Source: a virus. Taken from it: a DNA stretch of 64,000 nt. The notes under the pieces were generated by a model, which was not told the DNA's origin, did not search any database, and saw only the letters and a list, made by a program, of their open reading frames with translations. This document shows positions 32,950 through 42,098 of this stretch, in pieces. Made by a program: the position numbers and the translations under genes. Each line of letters starts with the position of its first letter. Positions within the stretch are counted from its first letter, which is position 1. The DNA is taken from positions 1-64,000 of IMG/VR virus record IMGVR_UViG_3300035661_000009, one strand, 5' to 3'.

Positions 32950-33783
32950 ATGGCTAAGATAATATCAAATGATGAAGTAGACGAAACGGAAGTTATAGAA
33001 CAAGATACTCAAGATCAACAATTAGATGATGTTCTAGATGAATTAGATGAAGAAACTCAAGAACTTGAGAATATGACGGAAGTAGAAGTAAGACTAGAAG
33101 AAGCTAATTATTTCAAGGCTTTACTTCAAAATCCACTGTTCTCTGATACAGATTCGCCCATAGCAGAAAGGGTAGAAAAGAGGGTTCGTGGGTTTATTCA
33201 ATCAGAATTGCGAATCCTGTTAGGTCTAGAAACGAGGAAGCTAATCCCAATTCAAGCCCAAAGCAATTTTACCCAAGAAGAAGAGAAGGTGCTAAAAGCG
33301 TTGGCTGGAAAGGTGCTAAGTAAAGAAAAAGTAGAACAAAAATCTGAACCAACCGTTAATACAGCAACACTACAGCCAGTACAGCAAGTTAAACCAGTTA
33401 CCGTAACTCAGGCGGTAGTTAAGAAGCCCGTTGCAGTAAGGGGTCGGCCGCCAGTGGCTAAGACCAAGAAAGAAGAGGCAAAGAAAGAAACTAAAGTGGA
33501 AGCCCCACTAAATAAACCCAAGACTGTAAAGATTAAGAGAATTGTCAATACTCCAGAAGGACCAAAGGAAGTTGAGATTGACGTTCCACAGTCACAAACC
33601 CAGCCTTCTGCTGTAACAAAACGACATCAGACCTTGACACAGGCCGAGGTCAATAATATAATGCAGCAGTCAGCTATCCAAGAAGCACCGGGTGGAATTC
33701 TTGGGCAAGCATTGAATTTAATAAACCCAGCATTGTCAGCACAACTAATAATAGATGATTCAGAATCAGGAGATTACGAATAA
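32950..33783 (+). CDS. Hypothetical low-complexity protein
   Basis: This 277-residue protein starts at ATG with AAGG upstream. The N-terminal 45 residues are very acidic (DEVDETEVIEQDTQDQQLDD). The middle is a helical globular segment (RVEKRVRGFIQSELRILLGL). The rest is Pro/Val/Lys-rich and basic, probably disordered, with a short strand (VKIKRIVNTPEGPKEVEID). No known family. The charge asymmetry suggests a nucleic acid- or protein-binding scaffold. It is followed by another unknown gene by a TAATG overlap. Confidence 0.4.
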   Translation: MAKIISNDEVDETEVIEQDTQDQQLDDVLDELDEETQELENMTEVEVRLEEANYFKALLQNPLFSDTDSPIAERVEKRVRGFIQSELRILLGLETRKLIPIQAQSNFTQEEEKVLKALAGKVLSKEKVEQKSEPTVNTATLQPVQQVKPVTVTQAVVKKPVAVRGRPPVAKTKKEEAKKETKVEAPLNKPKTVKIKRIVNTPEGPKEVEIDVPQSQTQPSAVTKRHQTLTQAEVNNIMQQSAIQEAPGGILGQALNLINPALSAQLIIDDSESGDYE

Positions 33784-34349
33784 TGGCTCAATTAACAATA
33801 ATAGATAGAATTAAACTTTTAGAAGAAAAACAAACAGGGTTAGATCAATCATTGGATCTAACACTTGAACAAGTAAAAGATACTAGTTCAACAACATTGA
33901 CGGTGGTAGACGCTGTAGTATCGGTATTACAAGACTTAAACCTAGCAGAAGATTTTGCTATGTTGGTTCAGAAGAAGATTCAACAAAAACGTCAAGAGCG
34001 TATTGATGGTCAATTAGCTCAAGAAAAGACTCAGCGAGACGCTATGGTCAATTCTGGCGTAATTAAGGTTACCGATACTGTAACCGAAAATTCAGTATTG
34101 GTAGTTAATGTAAAAACCCCAGAAGGTCAAACAATCGGGCTACCGTTACGAGCGGTCGAATTCAGCCAATTTAAGGCAGATTCTGGCCCGCGACTACTAG
34201 GCCAAAAGGTCGGATTCATACTTGAATCAGACTCAAAGGAAACTGTCGAAATAGTAGAAATCTTCGATATTGTTCAATCACAACCAATTCAACAAGAAGA
34301 AGTTGTAATTACTACACCAGAAGCTCCCGCTGCTCCAACCGAAGGCTAA
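33783..34349 (+). CDS. Hypothetical protein
   Basis: This 188-residue protein has a long N-terminal helix or coiled coil (RIKLLEEKQTGLDQSLDLTL), a Gln/Lys-rich linker, a beta-rich C-terminal half (ENSVLVVNVKTPEGQTIGL) and an acidic/Pro tail. No recognised motifs. It is TAATG-coupled to the upstream gene and ends 1 nt before the phosphoesterase gene. The three are probably one unit. Confidence 0.4.
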   Translation: MAQLTIIDRIKLLEEKQTGLDQSLDLTLEQVKDTSSTTLTVVDAVVSVLQDLNLAEDFAMLVQKKIQQKRQERIDGQLAQEKTQRDAMVNSGVIKVTDTVTENSVLVVNVKTPEGQTIGLPLRAVEFSQFKADSGPRLLGQKVGFILESDSKETVEIVEIFDIVQSQPIQQEEVVITTPEAPAAPTEG

Positions 34350-34350
34350 A

Positions 34351-35658
34351 ATGAATTTTAAGATAGAATACGAAAACCAAGACATTAATTACTGGGCAGA
34401 TCTACATAAGACACTTATAAAGAAAGCCGCCCAAGATGGTGGTGTTCAAGGTTCGGATCTTTCTTGGAATGAATATCAAAAATACGTTTTTACTCATATT
34501 GACCGACCAGATTCCCCCGAAGCTACAGAGTTTCGGGGGAGTGGCAAGTTTAATCGTTTTATGAAGCAATGCGGTGGTTTTGCCGCATTAAAGGCTTCTG
34601 CTGGCGTTAGAATCCAACCAAAAGCCCTGATTATTAAGTCAAAGGCCAAGGCTGAAAGAAAAGTAGCTCAAAAAAAGGCTATGGAAGAGCTACGCGTAGC
34701 TACCATGGAAGAAGTGTTGGCGAAGATTTCACCCATCAATCCCACATACACCCTTCCTAAACGAGAAAAGTATCTAGAACGCCATCAACATTTAATTCTT
34801 TCAGACCTTCACTTCGGCTCAGATTTAAATCCGTTAGTTGGAGTTCGTAAATATGGGATCGTTGAAGAAGCTAGGTCTTTTGCTAAGATAGTTGTAGAAA
34901 CCGTAGAGCATAAGACTCAATACCGTAAAAACACTAAAATCTGGGCTAACTTAAATGGCGACATTATTCAAGGCGATATCCACGATCCAGCCAACTATGA
35001 CGACCTATCTAAACAAGTCGTTAGAGCTATCAATGTCCTTAGTCAAGGTATTGAAATCCTTGGCAGTAACTTCCCTGAAGTTGAATTAAACTGTGTAGGC
35101 GGTAATCACGACCGAAACTCACGTCGTCACCCGGACAGAGCAATGCAAGCAAAGCATGATTCTTGGGCATTTGTTATTTATCACGCCCTTAAGAATCGAT
35201 TTGCCAAACACCAAAACATAAAATTTAATATACCTTTAACGCCTTTTGTTACATACAAGTCATTTGACTCATGGTACTATGGAACTCACGGAGACACTCA
35301 ATTCCACCTACCTAATCCAAGTGGAACAGTAAACGTAAAAGCTTTAGAAAATGAAATAAATAGTTTAAATTCACGTATAAATAGTCCAAAATATAGTGTG
35401 GTATATTTTGGGCACGTACACTCAGGAATGTTGCTCCATTTGTCAAACGGTACGACATTAATAACCAATCCTCCGCTAGTTCCAACGGACGAATACGGCT
35501 CCTCACTTAACATTAATCCAGATAGCCCCACAGGGCAATGGCTGATAGAATCAGTACCCGGTCACGCAGTAGGTGACACTAGATTCGTTAGAGTTACAGA
35601 AGCTGATAGGCAGAACCCTGAATTATCAAAAGTTATCGACCACCGATACTGGAAGTAA
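34351..35658 (+). CDS. Calcineurin-like metallophosphoesterase
   Basis: This 435-residue protein has a basic N-terminal 140 residues containing a small predicted DNA-binding-like segment. The phosphoesterase domain follows: LSDLHFGSD (150-158), LNGDIIQGDIHD (201-212), GGNHDRNSRRH (250-260), YGTHGD and YFGHVHSG. These are the five metal-binding motifs, complete. Its length and N-terminal extension differ from the SbcD-like protein at 19954. Substrate unknown; a nuclease or phosphodiesterase role in DNA or nucleotide processing is likely. Confidence 0.78.
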   Translation: MNFKIEYENQDINYWADLHKTLIKKAAQDGGVQGSDLSWNEYQKYVFTHIDRPDSPEATEFRGSGKFNRFMKQCGGFAALKASAGVRIQPKALIIKSKAKAERKVAQKKAMEELRVATMEEVLAKISPINPTYTLPKREKYLERHQHLILSDLHFGSDLNPLVGVRKYGIVEEARSFAKIVVETVEHKTQYRKNTKIWANLNGDIIQGDIHDPANYDDLSKQVVRAINVLSQGIEILGSNFPEVELNCVGGNHDRNSRRHPDRAMQAKHDSWAFVIYHALKNRFAKHQNIKFNIPLTPFVTYKSFDSWYYGTHGDTQFHLPNPSGTVNVKALENEINSLNSRINSPKYSVVYFGHVHSGMLLHLSNGTTLITNPPLVPTDEYGSSLNINPDSPTGQWLIESVPGHAVGDTRFVRVTEADRQNPELSKVIDHRYWK

Positions 35659-35659
35659 A

Positions 35660-35866
35660 ATGCAAGATGTTAAAGAAAAAATAGAAAACGATCCACATTT
35701 TATCAATATTAAGCGTTTTGATTACTCAATAGACAAGCTCTTAGAACGATATCCCGAAGGGGCTCCAACTAAGATAATTTGTCAAGCGCTTAATATGACC
35801 GAAAAAGAAGTGGAAGAACTGTATACTTCCGTAGTTGAGAAGCTTAAACTGAAACTAGCAATTTAA
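35660..35866 (+). CDS. Small helix-turn-helix-like protein
   Basis: ATG 35660 follows the phosphoesterase stop by one base, with GGAAG upstream. The 69-residue product has a helix-turn-helix-like stretch (GAPTKIICQALNMTEKEVEE) followed by a helix (LYTSVVEKLKLKLAI), reminiscent of sigma region 4 or a LuxR-type HTH. A longer in-frame start at 35573 lies within the upstream gene and is rejected. It could be a small transcription co-factor. Confidence in function is low. Confidence 0.5.
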   Translation: MQDVKEKIENDPHFINIKRFDYSIDKLLERYPEGAPTKIICQALNMTEKEVEELYTSVVEKLKLKLAI

Positions 35867-35905
35867 TCAACATTAGAATACCAATCTTCACCTTGCACTT
35901 AGTGC

Positions 35906-35915
35906 CACTAACCCA
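35906..35915 (+). promoter_or_regulatory. CACTAACCCA box upstream of dnaE
   Basis: This is the third copy of the box, ending 8 nt before the dnaE-like ATG, where no Shine-Dalgarno is visible. The preceding 40 nt hold no convincing promoter. Confidence 0.35.
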
Positions 35916-35923
35916 ATTTTATC

Positions 35924-38900
35924 ATGTCAAAACTACAAAATTTTAGCTCTCCTCACTGCCATTTACAATCCTTAGACACCGCAACTACGCTTGATGAATT
36001 CGTTCGTCGCGAGGTTGAACTCGAAACCGGCACCTTAACCTGTACAGATCACGGGTATTTAGGTGCTTGTCGCGATGCTTATAGACTAGCAAAAGAAAAC
36101 AAATTAACTCCAATTCTAGGTATTGAAGGTTATCACCGAGATGATAACTGCGATATTCTTGGCAATGCTGGATTTAAGAAAGATTCTAAAGGCACATATC
36201 AAGATATCTATAAGTATGGTCATATTACTATTCACGCTCTTGACCAAAAGAGTTTTGAATTCATTATTAAGAAGACATCAGACCGCGATTTAACCGCAGA
36301 ACAACACGGCTCTGAACGTAAACCTATTTTTACTTGGGACGATCTTGAAGAAATCGGTGCTCAAAACGTCACCTACACAACGGGCTGCCTAATCGGAGTT
36401 GTAGGTAGGCACTTTAAAGATGGTAGAGTTGAGATTGCAGATAAATATTACGACCGTCTTCGCAGTTTTATCAAGCAAGAGAACTTCTATGTCGAATTAT
36501 TTACACACAAATGCGATAAAAATTGGGTAAGTGGTGCGTTCTTAACTCTAGAGGGTGGAGAAACTAAGAAATATTATCTAGGCAAAAAGGTTAAAACTGA
36601 AGAATTTGAAGAAATCAGCGTAGCCGACTTAGCCAAAGCAGTAGGCAAGGGCAAGAAGGTTGGTAAATTACTTGCCATTAAGAACAATCGGTCTTGGGAT
36701 GTCATAGAACCTAAGGAAATTGTTGATTGTCAGATAATTCAAGACTTCATAACTAACGAATGCACCCCTTGGAACCCTGACGGAGACATACAGAAGGCAC
36801 TTAATCAATATATGCTCCAGAAGGCCGCTAAATACGGAGATAAGGTTTTGATTTCTGATGACGCTCACTATGCCTTCCCTGAAGAAAAAATCATTCAGGA
36901 AGCCAAATTAGGTGGTATGGGAGATAGTTTTAGGTTCTATGGTAACTATCATAGGCATACTTCAGATGAAGCCTTTGTTCATTTTAAGGAAACTCTTGGT
37001 CTTGATGAAAAGCAATTTCAAAAAATCTTAAATAATAATATTGAGTGGGCAGAAAAGTTTAAGAATTTTGAATTAAAGAATGAAATCTCACTCCCCACCT
37101 CATTCTATCCTAAAAATACTCTTGAGCATCTAATTAAGCTAATTAATGAAAAAGGGCGCATGGATTGGGGTAATGAAGTCATGAAAGCCAGACTTCAGTC
37201 AGAAATAGAACTAATCCATAAAAATGGTACAATTGATTTAATCCCCTACTTCTTCTTAGCTGAAGAAGGTGTAAGAATTCACGAAGAAGCTGAAGTATTG
37301 ACTGGGGTAGGTCGCGGCTCTGCTGCTGGAATGTTAATTTCGTATCTTCTTGGCATTACTCATATAGATCCATTGAAGTACGATCTAAGTCAAGATCGAT
37401 TTCTGACATCAGATCGTATCAAAACTGGTAAGTTACCAGATATTGATCAAGATCTTCCTAATAGAGATTTGCTCCTACCTTGGCTAAAATCTAGATTCGG
37501 GAATAATTCTGCTCAAGTAAGCACGAACGGCTTATTAAGATTAAAATCTTCTATATTAAATGTAGCCAGAGCTACTTGGGGGTCTGTCCCAGTAGAAATT
37601 GAATTATTGACCAAATCCATACCTAGTACCCCGCAAGGAGTAGAAGATCTTGATTTTATTTATGGATATGTCTCTGAGGACGAGAAAGAAGTAAAGGGAC
37701 TATTAGAAACTCACGATGAATTAAAAGCTTATACGAAGAAATATCCAGAACAGTGGGCAATTGTTTTAAAAATGGCGGGAACTCAGAGAAGTAAGGGGCG
37801 TCACGCCTCGGCTTGGGTTATTGCAGATAAACCTATAGATTCATTTATTCCTGTAATGACTATTGGTGGTTTTAGAGCAACAGCTTATACTCATAAAGCT
37901 TGCGAAGAATCTGGTGCTTTAAAGATGGATTATCTATCTTTAAACACGCTTATTGATATTCAAGGAGCTTTAAGGCTTATTCAACAAAGAAGCGCTAATA
38001 AGCCTATTGAGAAGTCTTATATATTGAATGGCAAGAAAGTTCCTAGTTTTAGAATAGTTCCATTTGAAGGTAAAATGTATGATATTTGGGATCTTCCTGA
38101 AAGGACGGAAGTATTCAATGAAATTGCAGATGGAAAGACAGAAACTGTATTTCAATTAAGCACCTCTTCAGCAAAAAAATGGTTAAAAGAGTTCAACTAT
38201 TGGACGAACGATGATCGTAAAGAAAAATCAATCAATAGCATTGCCTCTATTTCAGCTTTTACCGCTCTTGATCGTCCGGGGCCTCTGGATGCCATTATCA
38301 CGGATGGAGTTAGTAGTAGGAACATGCTAGAAGAATACGCCAGCCGCGCCCGTGGAGAACAACCACTAGACGAAATTCCGTTTATGACTCATGCATTGCC
38401 AGAAACATTTGGAACAATGGTTTACCAAGAGCAGTTGCAGTCTATTTATCAACAACTTACTGACTGTACTGGTATTGAAGCCAATAAGTTTCGCGAAGAC
38501 GTTTCAAAGAAGAAGGTCACTAAGATTAACGAAAGGTTCCCATCTTTTATTAAAGCAGCCACAGATAAGATAGGGGCTGAATCAGCCAAAAAAATTTGGG
38601 ATCAGATATTTACTTTCGGGCAATACGGATTCAATAAAAGTATGGATGGAACAACAATCCTAAATTACAAAGGTGGCCAAAAGCAACTTAAGGATTTTAA
38701 GGGAGGCGAAATAGTCAATGGCGTTAACGAGCATGGGAATGTAATAGAAACTGAAGTGGTTAAATTACATAATCATGGTGTTTTAGCTGCCTTTGAAATT
38801 ACGTTCGATGATAATTCAAAAGTAACGTCTTCAATTAATCACAAGTTCCTTACGGAAGAAGGCCAAAAACCATTGTATGAAATCATTAATAGAGGAATCG

Positions 38901-40327
38901 AAGTGTACAGCAGACCTGAAGTCAATGACCCGGCCTTAACGTTATTGTCACAGGAAGAAGTGTCTAATTTGTCGCAAGACAAAGCCCTTGATACGGCTAG
39001 CGGCACCGTGCTTCGTAAGTTCCAGCGGCAGGTTAAAAACAGAATGGCTGGAATAGCTTATAGCGATGCTCCAGTCTCCAAAACCCGGAGTATGGTGTTG
39101 CGGAAAATTGTACGAATCCGTTACATGGGCCCAAAACAAATGTACGATCTTGAAGTATCCCACCCCAAACATAATTTTCTCCTCCCAAATGGAGTAGTGA
39201 CTAGTAATAGCCACAGCACCAGTTACGCAGTTACCGCCTACGCCTGTGCCTTCTTAAAATACTATTTTCCTCTAGAATGGTGGTGTGGAGTTCTACAAAA
39301 CGCAGAGAAAGAAGAGATTGCTGTTAAATTTTGGAAGCACTGTAAGAGTTTTATCAACCTTCCAGAAATCTCTCTATCTGAAGACAACTTCACGGTCAAA
39401 AATAACCGTATTCAGGCCCCAATTGGAATGCTTGTTGGTGTAGGTCCAAAGGCACAGCAAGAATTATCTAAATATCGTCCATACACCTCAATTACCGACT
39501 TTACTGATAAAATTAGTAAGCACAAAAGAGCTGGTGCTAAGGTACTTGGCGAGAAGGTCAAGGCAGGAACTAGTGCGTTGAATCGCGGAGTCGTAAGCAA
39601 GCTGATAGTAAGCGGCGTAATGGATACACTATTCCCCTCTAATTTAGATACCATAGGCAAGTTAGAGACATTTGAAACAGCCTTAGGAGTATCGTTAGGC
39701 AAGCGTACACAAAAGATTAAAGAAGAGTACCGTGGAATAACTCCTATTAAGATTTATCAATATAAGAAGGAAATTTTACCTGTCTATACAGATTCATTAC
39801 AGAAGTATTTATACGATCTACATATTGACGGAGTAGAAAAAAAGATTAAAACCATAGGTGGCGTAGAACAAGTAGTTTATACTTACCTCCCTACCAATCC
39901 AGAAACTATTGATTATATTACCAAATCTTTTGATAAGAAAGAATTCGTAGGAAAGTTAGTATTTGTTGATGGAGAAATCTTGTCTTATATGGACAAAGAT
40001 GCTATAGTCGACCCCAATGAGCCATTGCACGTAGCAGTTGCGGCATATGTCATTGATGCTCGTCCGTTTAGCTTCATTTCTAAGAAAACTAAGAAAACTA
40101 AGAAAGCTGTAGAGTTTACATTAGATATAAACGGAGAAGTATTCAAGGTAGTGAAGTGGACAACTAAGCAGGGTGAAGTAATTGTGCCAGAAAATCCAGT
40201 AATAGGTTCGATAGTTATAGCTATACTAGGAAGATGGAACGAAAGAGGTTTTTCAATAGAATCAATTCAAAAAGTAGTAGAACCAGCAAACTCAGAACCA
40301 GAAAAGGAAGAATTAAGTGAAAAATAA
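35924..40327 (+). CDS. dnaE: DNA polymerase III alpha subunit (DnaE-like) interrupted by an intein
   Basis: Replicative C-family DNA polymerase. The 1467-residue precursor carries a 190-residue intein (906-1095), leaving 1277. Domains in order: PHP at the N-terminus (PHCHLQS with H11/H13, TCTDHGYLGA), palm with PDIDQD (505-510) carrying two catalytic Asp and GRGSAAGM before it, fingers (PGPLDAIITDG, MVYQEQ), then FNK joined to SHSTSYAVTAYACAFLKY after splicing, the HhH segment (GVGPKAQQELSKYR) and a C-terminal OB-like region. The intein sits within the conserved FNKSHS motif. It replaces the polB-type enzyme of T4-like phages. It has the CACTAACCCA box upstream and overlaps the next gene by 11 nt. 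Confidence 0.92.
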   Translation: MSKLQNFSSPHCHLQSLDTATTLDEFVRREVELETGTLTCTDHGYLGACRDAYRLAKENKLTPILGIEGYHRDDNCDILGNAGFKKDSKGTYQDIYKYGHITIHALDQKSFEFIIKKTSDRDLTAEQHGSERKPIFTWDDLEEIGAQNVTYTTGCLIGVVGRHFKDGRVEIADKYYDRLRSFIKQENFYVELFTHKCDKNWVSGAFLTLEGGETKKYYLGKKVKTEEFEEISVADLAKAVGKGKKVGKLLAIKNNRSWDVIEPKEIVDCQIIQDFITNECTPWNPDGDIQKALNQYMLQKAAKYGDKVLISDDAHYAFPEEKIIQEAKLGGMGDSFRFYGNYHRHTSDEAFVHFKETLGLDEKQFQKILNNNIEWAEKFKNFELKNEISLPTSFYPKNTLEHLIKLINEKGRMDWGNEVMKARLQSEIELIHKNGTIDLIPYFFLAEEGVRIHEEAEVLTGVGRGSAAGMLISYLLGITHIDPLKYDLSQDRFLTSDRIKTGKLPDIDQDLPNRDLLLPWLKSRFGNNSAQVSTNGLLRLKSSILNVARATWGSVPVEIELLTKSIPSTPQGVEDLDFIYGYVSEDEKEVKGLLETHDELKAYTKKYPEQWAIVLKMAGTQRSKGRHASAWVIADKPIDSFIPVMTIGGFRATAYTHKACEESGALKMDYLSLNTLIDIQGALRLIQQRSANKPIEKSYILNGKKVPSFRIVPFEGKMYDIWDLPERTEVFNEIADGKTETVFQLSTSSAKKWLKEFNYWTNDDRKEKSINSIASISAFTALDRPGPLDAIITDGVSSRNMLEEYASRARGEQPLDEIPFMTHALPETFGTMVYQEQLQSIYQQLTDCTGIEANKFREDVSKKKVTKINERFPSFIKAATDKIGAESAKKIWDQIFTFGQYGFNKSMDGTTILNYKGGQKQLKDFKGGEIVNGVNEHGNVIETEVVKLHNHGVLAAFEITFDDNSKVTSSINHKFLTEEGQKPLYEIINRGIEVYSRPEVNDPALTLLSQEEVSNLSQDKALDTASGTVLRKFQRQVKNRMAGIAYSDAPVSKTRSMVLRKIVRIRYMGPKQMYDLEVSHPKHNFLLPNGVVTSNSHSTSYAVTAYACAFLKYYFPLEWWCGVLQNAEKEEIAVKFWKHCKSFINLPEISLSEDNFTVKNNRIQAPIGMLVGVGPKAQQELSKYRPYTSITDFTDKISKHKRAGAKVLGEKVKAGTSALNRGVVSKLIVSGVMDTLFPSNLDTIGKLETFETALGVSLGKRTQKIKEEYRGITPIKIYQYKKEILPVYTDSLQKYLYDLHIDGVEKKIKTIGGVEQVVYTYLPTNPETIDYITKSFDKKEFVGKLVFVDGEILSYMDKDAIVDPNEPLHVAVAAYVIDARPFSFISKKTKKTKKAVEFTLDINGEVFKVVKWTTKQGEVIVPENPVIGSIVIAILGRWNERGFSIESIQKVVEPANSEPEKEELSEK
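38639..39208 (+). other. Mini-intein in DnaE (190 aa, Ser-1, no endonuclease)
   Basis: It starts with Ser1 (SMDGTTILNYKGG) after YGFNK and ends NGVVTSN before Ser+1 of SHSTSY. Block B is VTSSINHKFL with H68. Block F resembles MYDLEVSHPKHNFLLPNG. The penultimate residue is Ser, not His. The insertion is three residues after the position of the cyanobacterial DnaE split intein, so it is a different site. No LAGLIDADG or HNH motif. Confidence 0.85.
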
Positions 40328-41066
40328 ATTAGAATCATTATCAAAACTATTAGAAACAATAGAAAGTACAGAAGCCGAAGCTACGCTAGATGTAATGAAT
40401 TTCCCATATGCCAATCGTCCAAGCATAGAAATGCGCGTCCGCCAGTCAAAAACAGCGCTGCCTAAGTTACGTAGCGACTATGGTCGAGAATTCATTAAAA
40501 CCGTAACCAAGGTTATTATTAATTCAGACAAAGAAGGCAGCGCCCAACTAGCTAAGTTAGTGTCAAAAGAAGGAGTGATTGCCAAGCCCGCAAATACAGT
40601 GTATGATATGCTTACAGACTTCACTGCCCCTCGGCTAGATAATAACGTATTTACAACTAACAGTTTCTTGGCCTTAATGGAAATGATGCATACGACTGCC
40701 CGTGGCTTTAGTTTGCGAGCAAAAGCAGAAACCCAAGCACCGCCGCCTATAAACATAGAACACAGAAGCCAATTACACGCATTGGTTAAAGATTTCGTAG
40801 ATAAGTTCTATGGTCCAATTCTTAACGAATTGCACATAACTAATGAATTAATTAATCAAGCTTTATCTGATAAGTTAAACAAAGAAGTAACGGTATTAAT
40901 CGTTCCTGAAACGTCTAACAAGTTAGATAATCTACTAGCAGGGCAGCCCTCTTTGCAAGTAGAGTTGGATCCGGGCGAAGAAGTAAATAAGTCGTTAGCA
41001 ATGAAGATATACAGAAAAGTCTCAGATTCATTCAACAAACAAACAATCAAAACAAATAAGGAATAA
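40317..41066 (+). CDS. Hypothetical protein downstream of DnaE
   Basis: This 249-residue protein overlaps the dnaE-like end by 11 nt and ends 1 nt before the SSB gene. It is mainly helical (ESLSKLLETIESTEAEATLD, then PKLRSDYGREFIKTVTKVII), with no Cys pairs, P-loop or known signature. Its place between polymerase and SSB implies a replication-accessory role, such as a clamp-loader-like or loading factor, but no sequence feature confirms it. Confidence 0.4.
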   Translation: MKNKLESLSKLLETIESTEAEATLDVMNFPYANRPSIEMRVRQSKTALPKLRSDYGREFIKTVTKVIINSDKEGSAQLAKLVSKEGVIAKPANTVYDMLTDFTAPRLDNNVFTTNSFLALMEMMHTTARGFSLRAKAETQAPPPINIEHRSQLHALVKDFVDKFYGPILNELHITNELINQALSDKLNKEVTVLIVPETSNKLDNLLAGQPSLQVELDPGEEVNKSLAMKIYRKVSDSFNKQTIKTNKE

Positions 41067-41067
41067 T

Positions 41068-42051
41068 ATGTCAAATATCGGAAAACCAGTATACGGAAAT
41101 CAAAGTAACGCAAAAGCAAATGCAGCAAACGCCAATTGGAAGATTGGCGACGAAGGTAGTCATATTTACCGAGTGTTGCCTCCATTTGGCACTAATGCAG
41201 AAAGCGGTCGGTGGTCACAATACGAAGCTTTACATTGGGGCTTTGCATTAAGTAACGGGAAGAAGCGTGTATTCCGTTGCATGCAACGAAAGAACCGCAA
41301 GACAGGCATGATAGATGTAGAATGCCCAATGTGTACTAAAATTGAAGAACAAAAAGCCGTTCTTGAACAAAAGCAAAAAGAATTAAAATCAAGCGGAAAA
41401 AGCAAAGATCAGATAAAGGCAATTTTAGAGCCTCTAAATGACTGGCTCCAACGCTATAACGTTCAAAAAGGTCACTTCGTTAACGCCCTTCGTCGTGACG
41501 GTCAAATCGGTCGATTGTTTATTAAGATTAAGTGTAAGCAATCATTAGATAAAACCTGCAAGGAATTGGTTGAAAAAGAAGGTATCGACCCAATTTGGGC
41601 TCAAGAAGGCGTATGGCTAGATTTTCAACGTACGGGAATGGATAGAGATACTACATACAATGTTGTTCCAGCAATGGAAGACATTGAAGTAAATGGTCGT
41701 AGATTAAAGGACATTTGTCGTGCGCCACTCAATGAAGAAATAATTGAACGCATGAAGAAAGAAGCTTGGGATTTGGCTACATATCATAAAGACTTAGCTT
41801 ACAACGAAATACTTATGCTAGTTAATTCAGATGGTGACCCGGAAATAGTTGATTCAGTATTCGGGGCACCAGCAATATCAACTGCCCCCAAGGCCGAACC
41901 GGAATATGAACCTGAAGAAAGCGATGTAGATCCGGCTCCTGCTAAAGTAGCTCCTCCAGCACGACCTAAGGTAAGCAATACAGCTAGCTCAAGGGCTGTA
42001 ATGGCATCTGCCGAAGAGTTCATGAAGGAAATTAACAAGGACGACCTGTAA
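41068..42051 (+). CDS. gp32-like single-stranded DNA-binding protein
   Basis: Coats ssDNA in replication and recombination. The 327-residue protein has the layout of T4 gp32: a basic N-terminus, an OB core holding a zinc site (H56, C71 of FRCMQRK, C86 and C89 of ECPMC), an aromatic- and Lys-rich core, and a Pro/Ala linker followed by an acidic tail (EEFMKEINKDDL) for partner binding. AAGGAA lies just before its ATG. Neighbours are UvsX, primase and DnaB. Confidence 0.85.
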   Translation: MSNIGKPVYGNQSNAKANAANANWKIGDEGSHIYRVLPPFGTNAESGRWSQYEALHWGFALSNGKKRVFRCMQRKNRKTGMIDVECPMCTKIEEQKAVLEQKQKELKSSGKSKDQIKAILEPLNDWLQRYNVQKGHFVNALRRDGQIGRLFIKIKCKQSLDKTCKELVEKEGIDPIWAQEGVWLDFQRTGMDRDTTYNVVPAMEDIEVNGRRLKDICRAPLNEEIIERMKKEAWDLATYHKDLAYNEILMLVNSDGDPEIVDSVFGAPAISTAPKAEPEYEPEESDVDPAPAKVAPPARPKVSNTASSRAVMASAEEFMKEINKDDL

Positions 42052-42098
42052 TACCTTGGGTGGGGAGCAATCCTCGCCCTCTTTTTAGGAGTATAAGA

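Noticed and set aside
42060-42098. GTG start extending the gene before UvsX
   Set aside because: The ATG at 42099 has AGGAG at ideal spacing and the extra residues look like translated leader.
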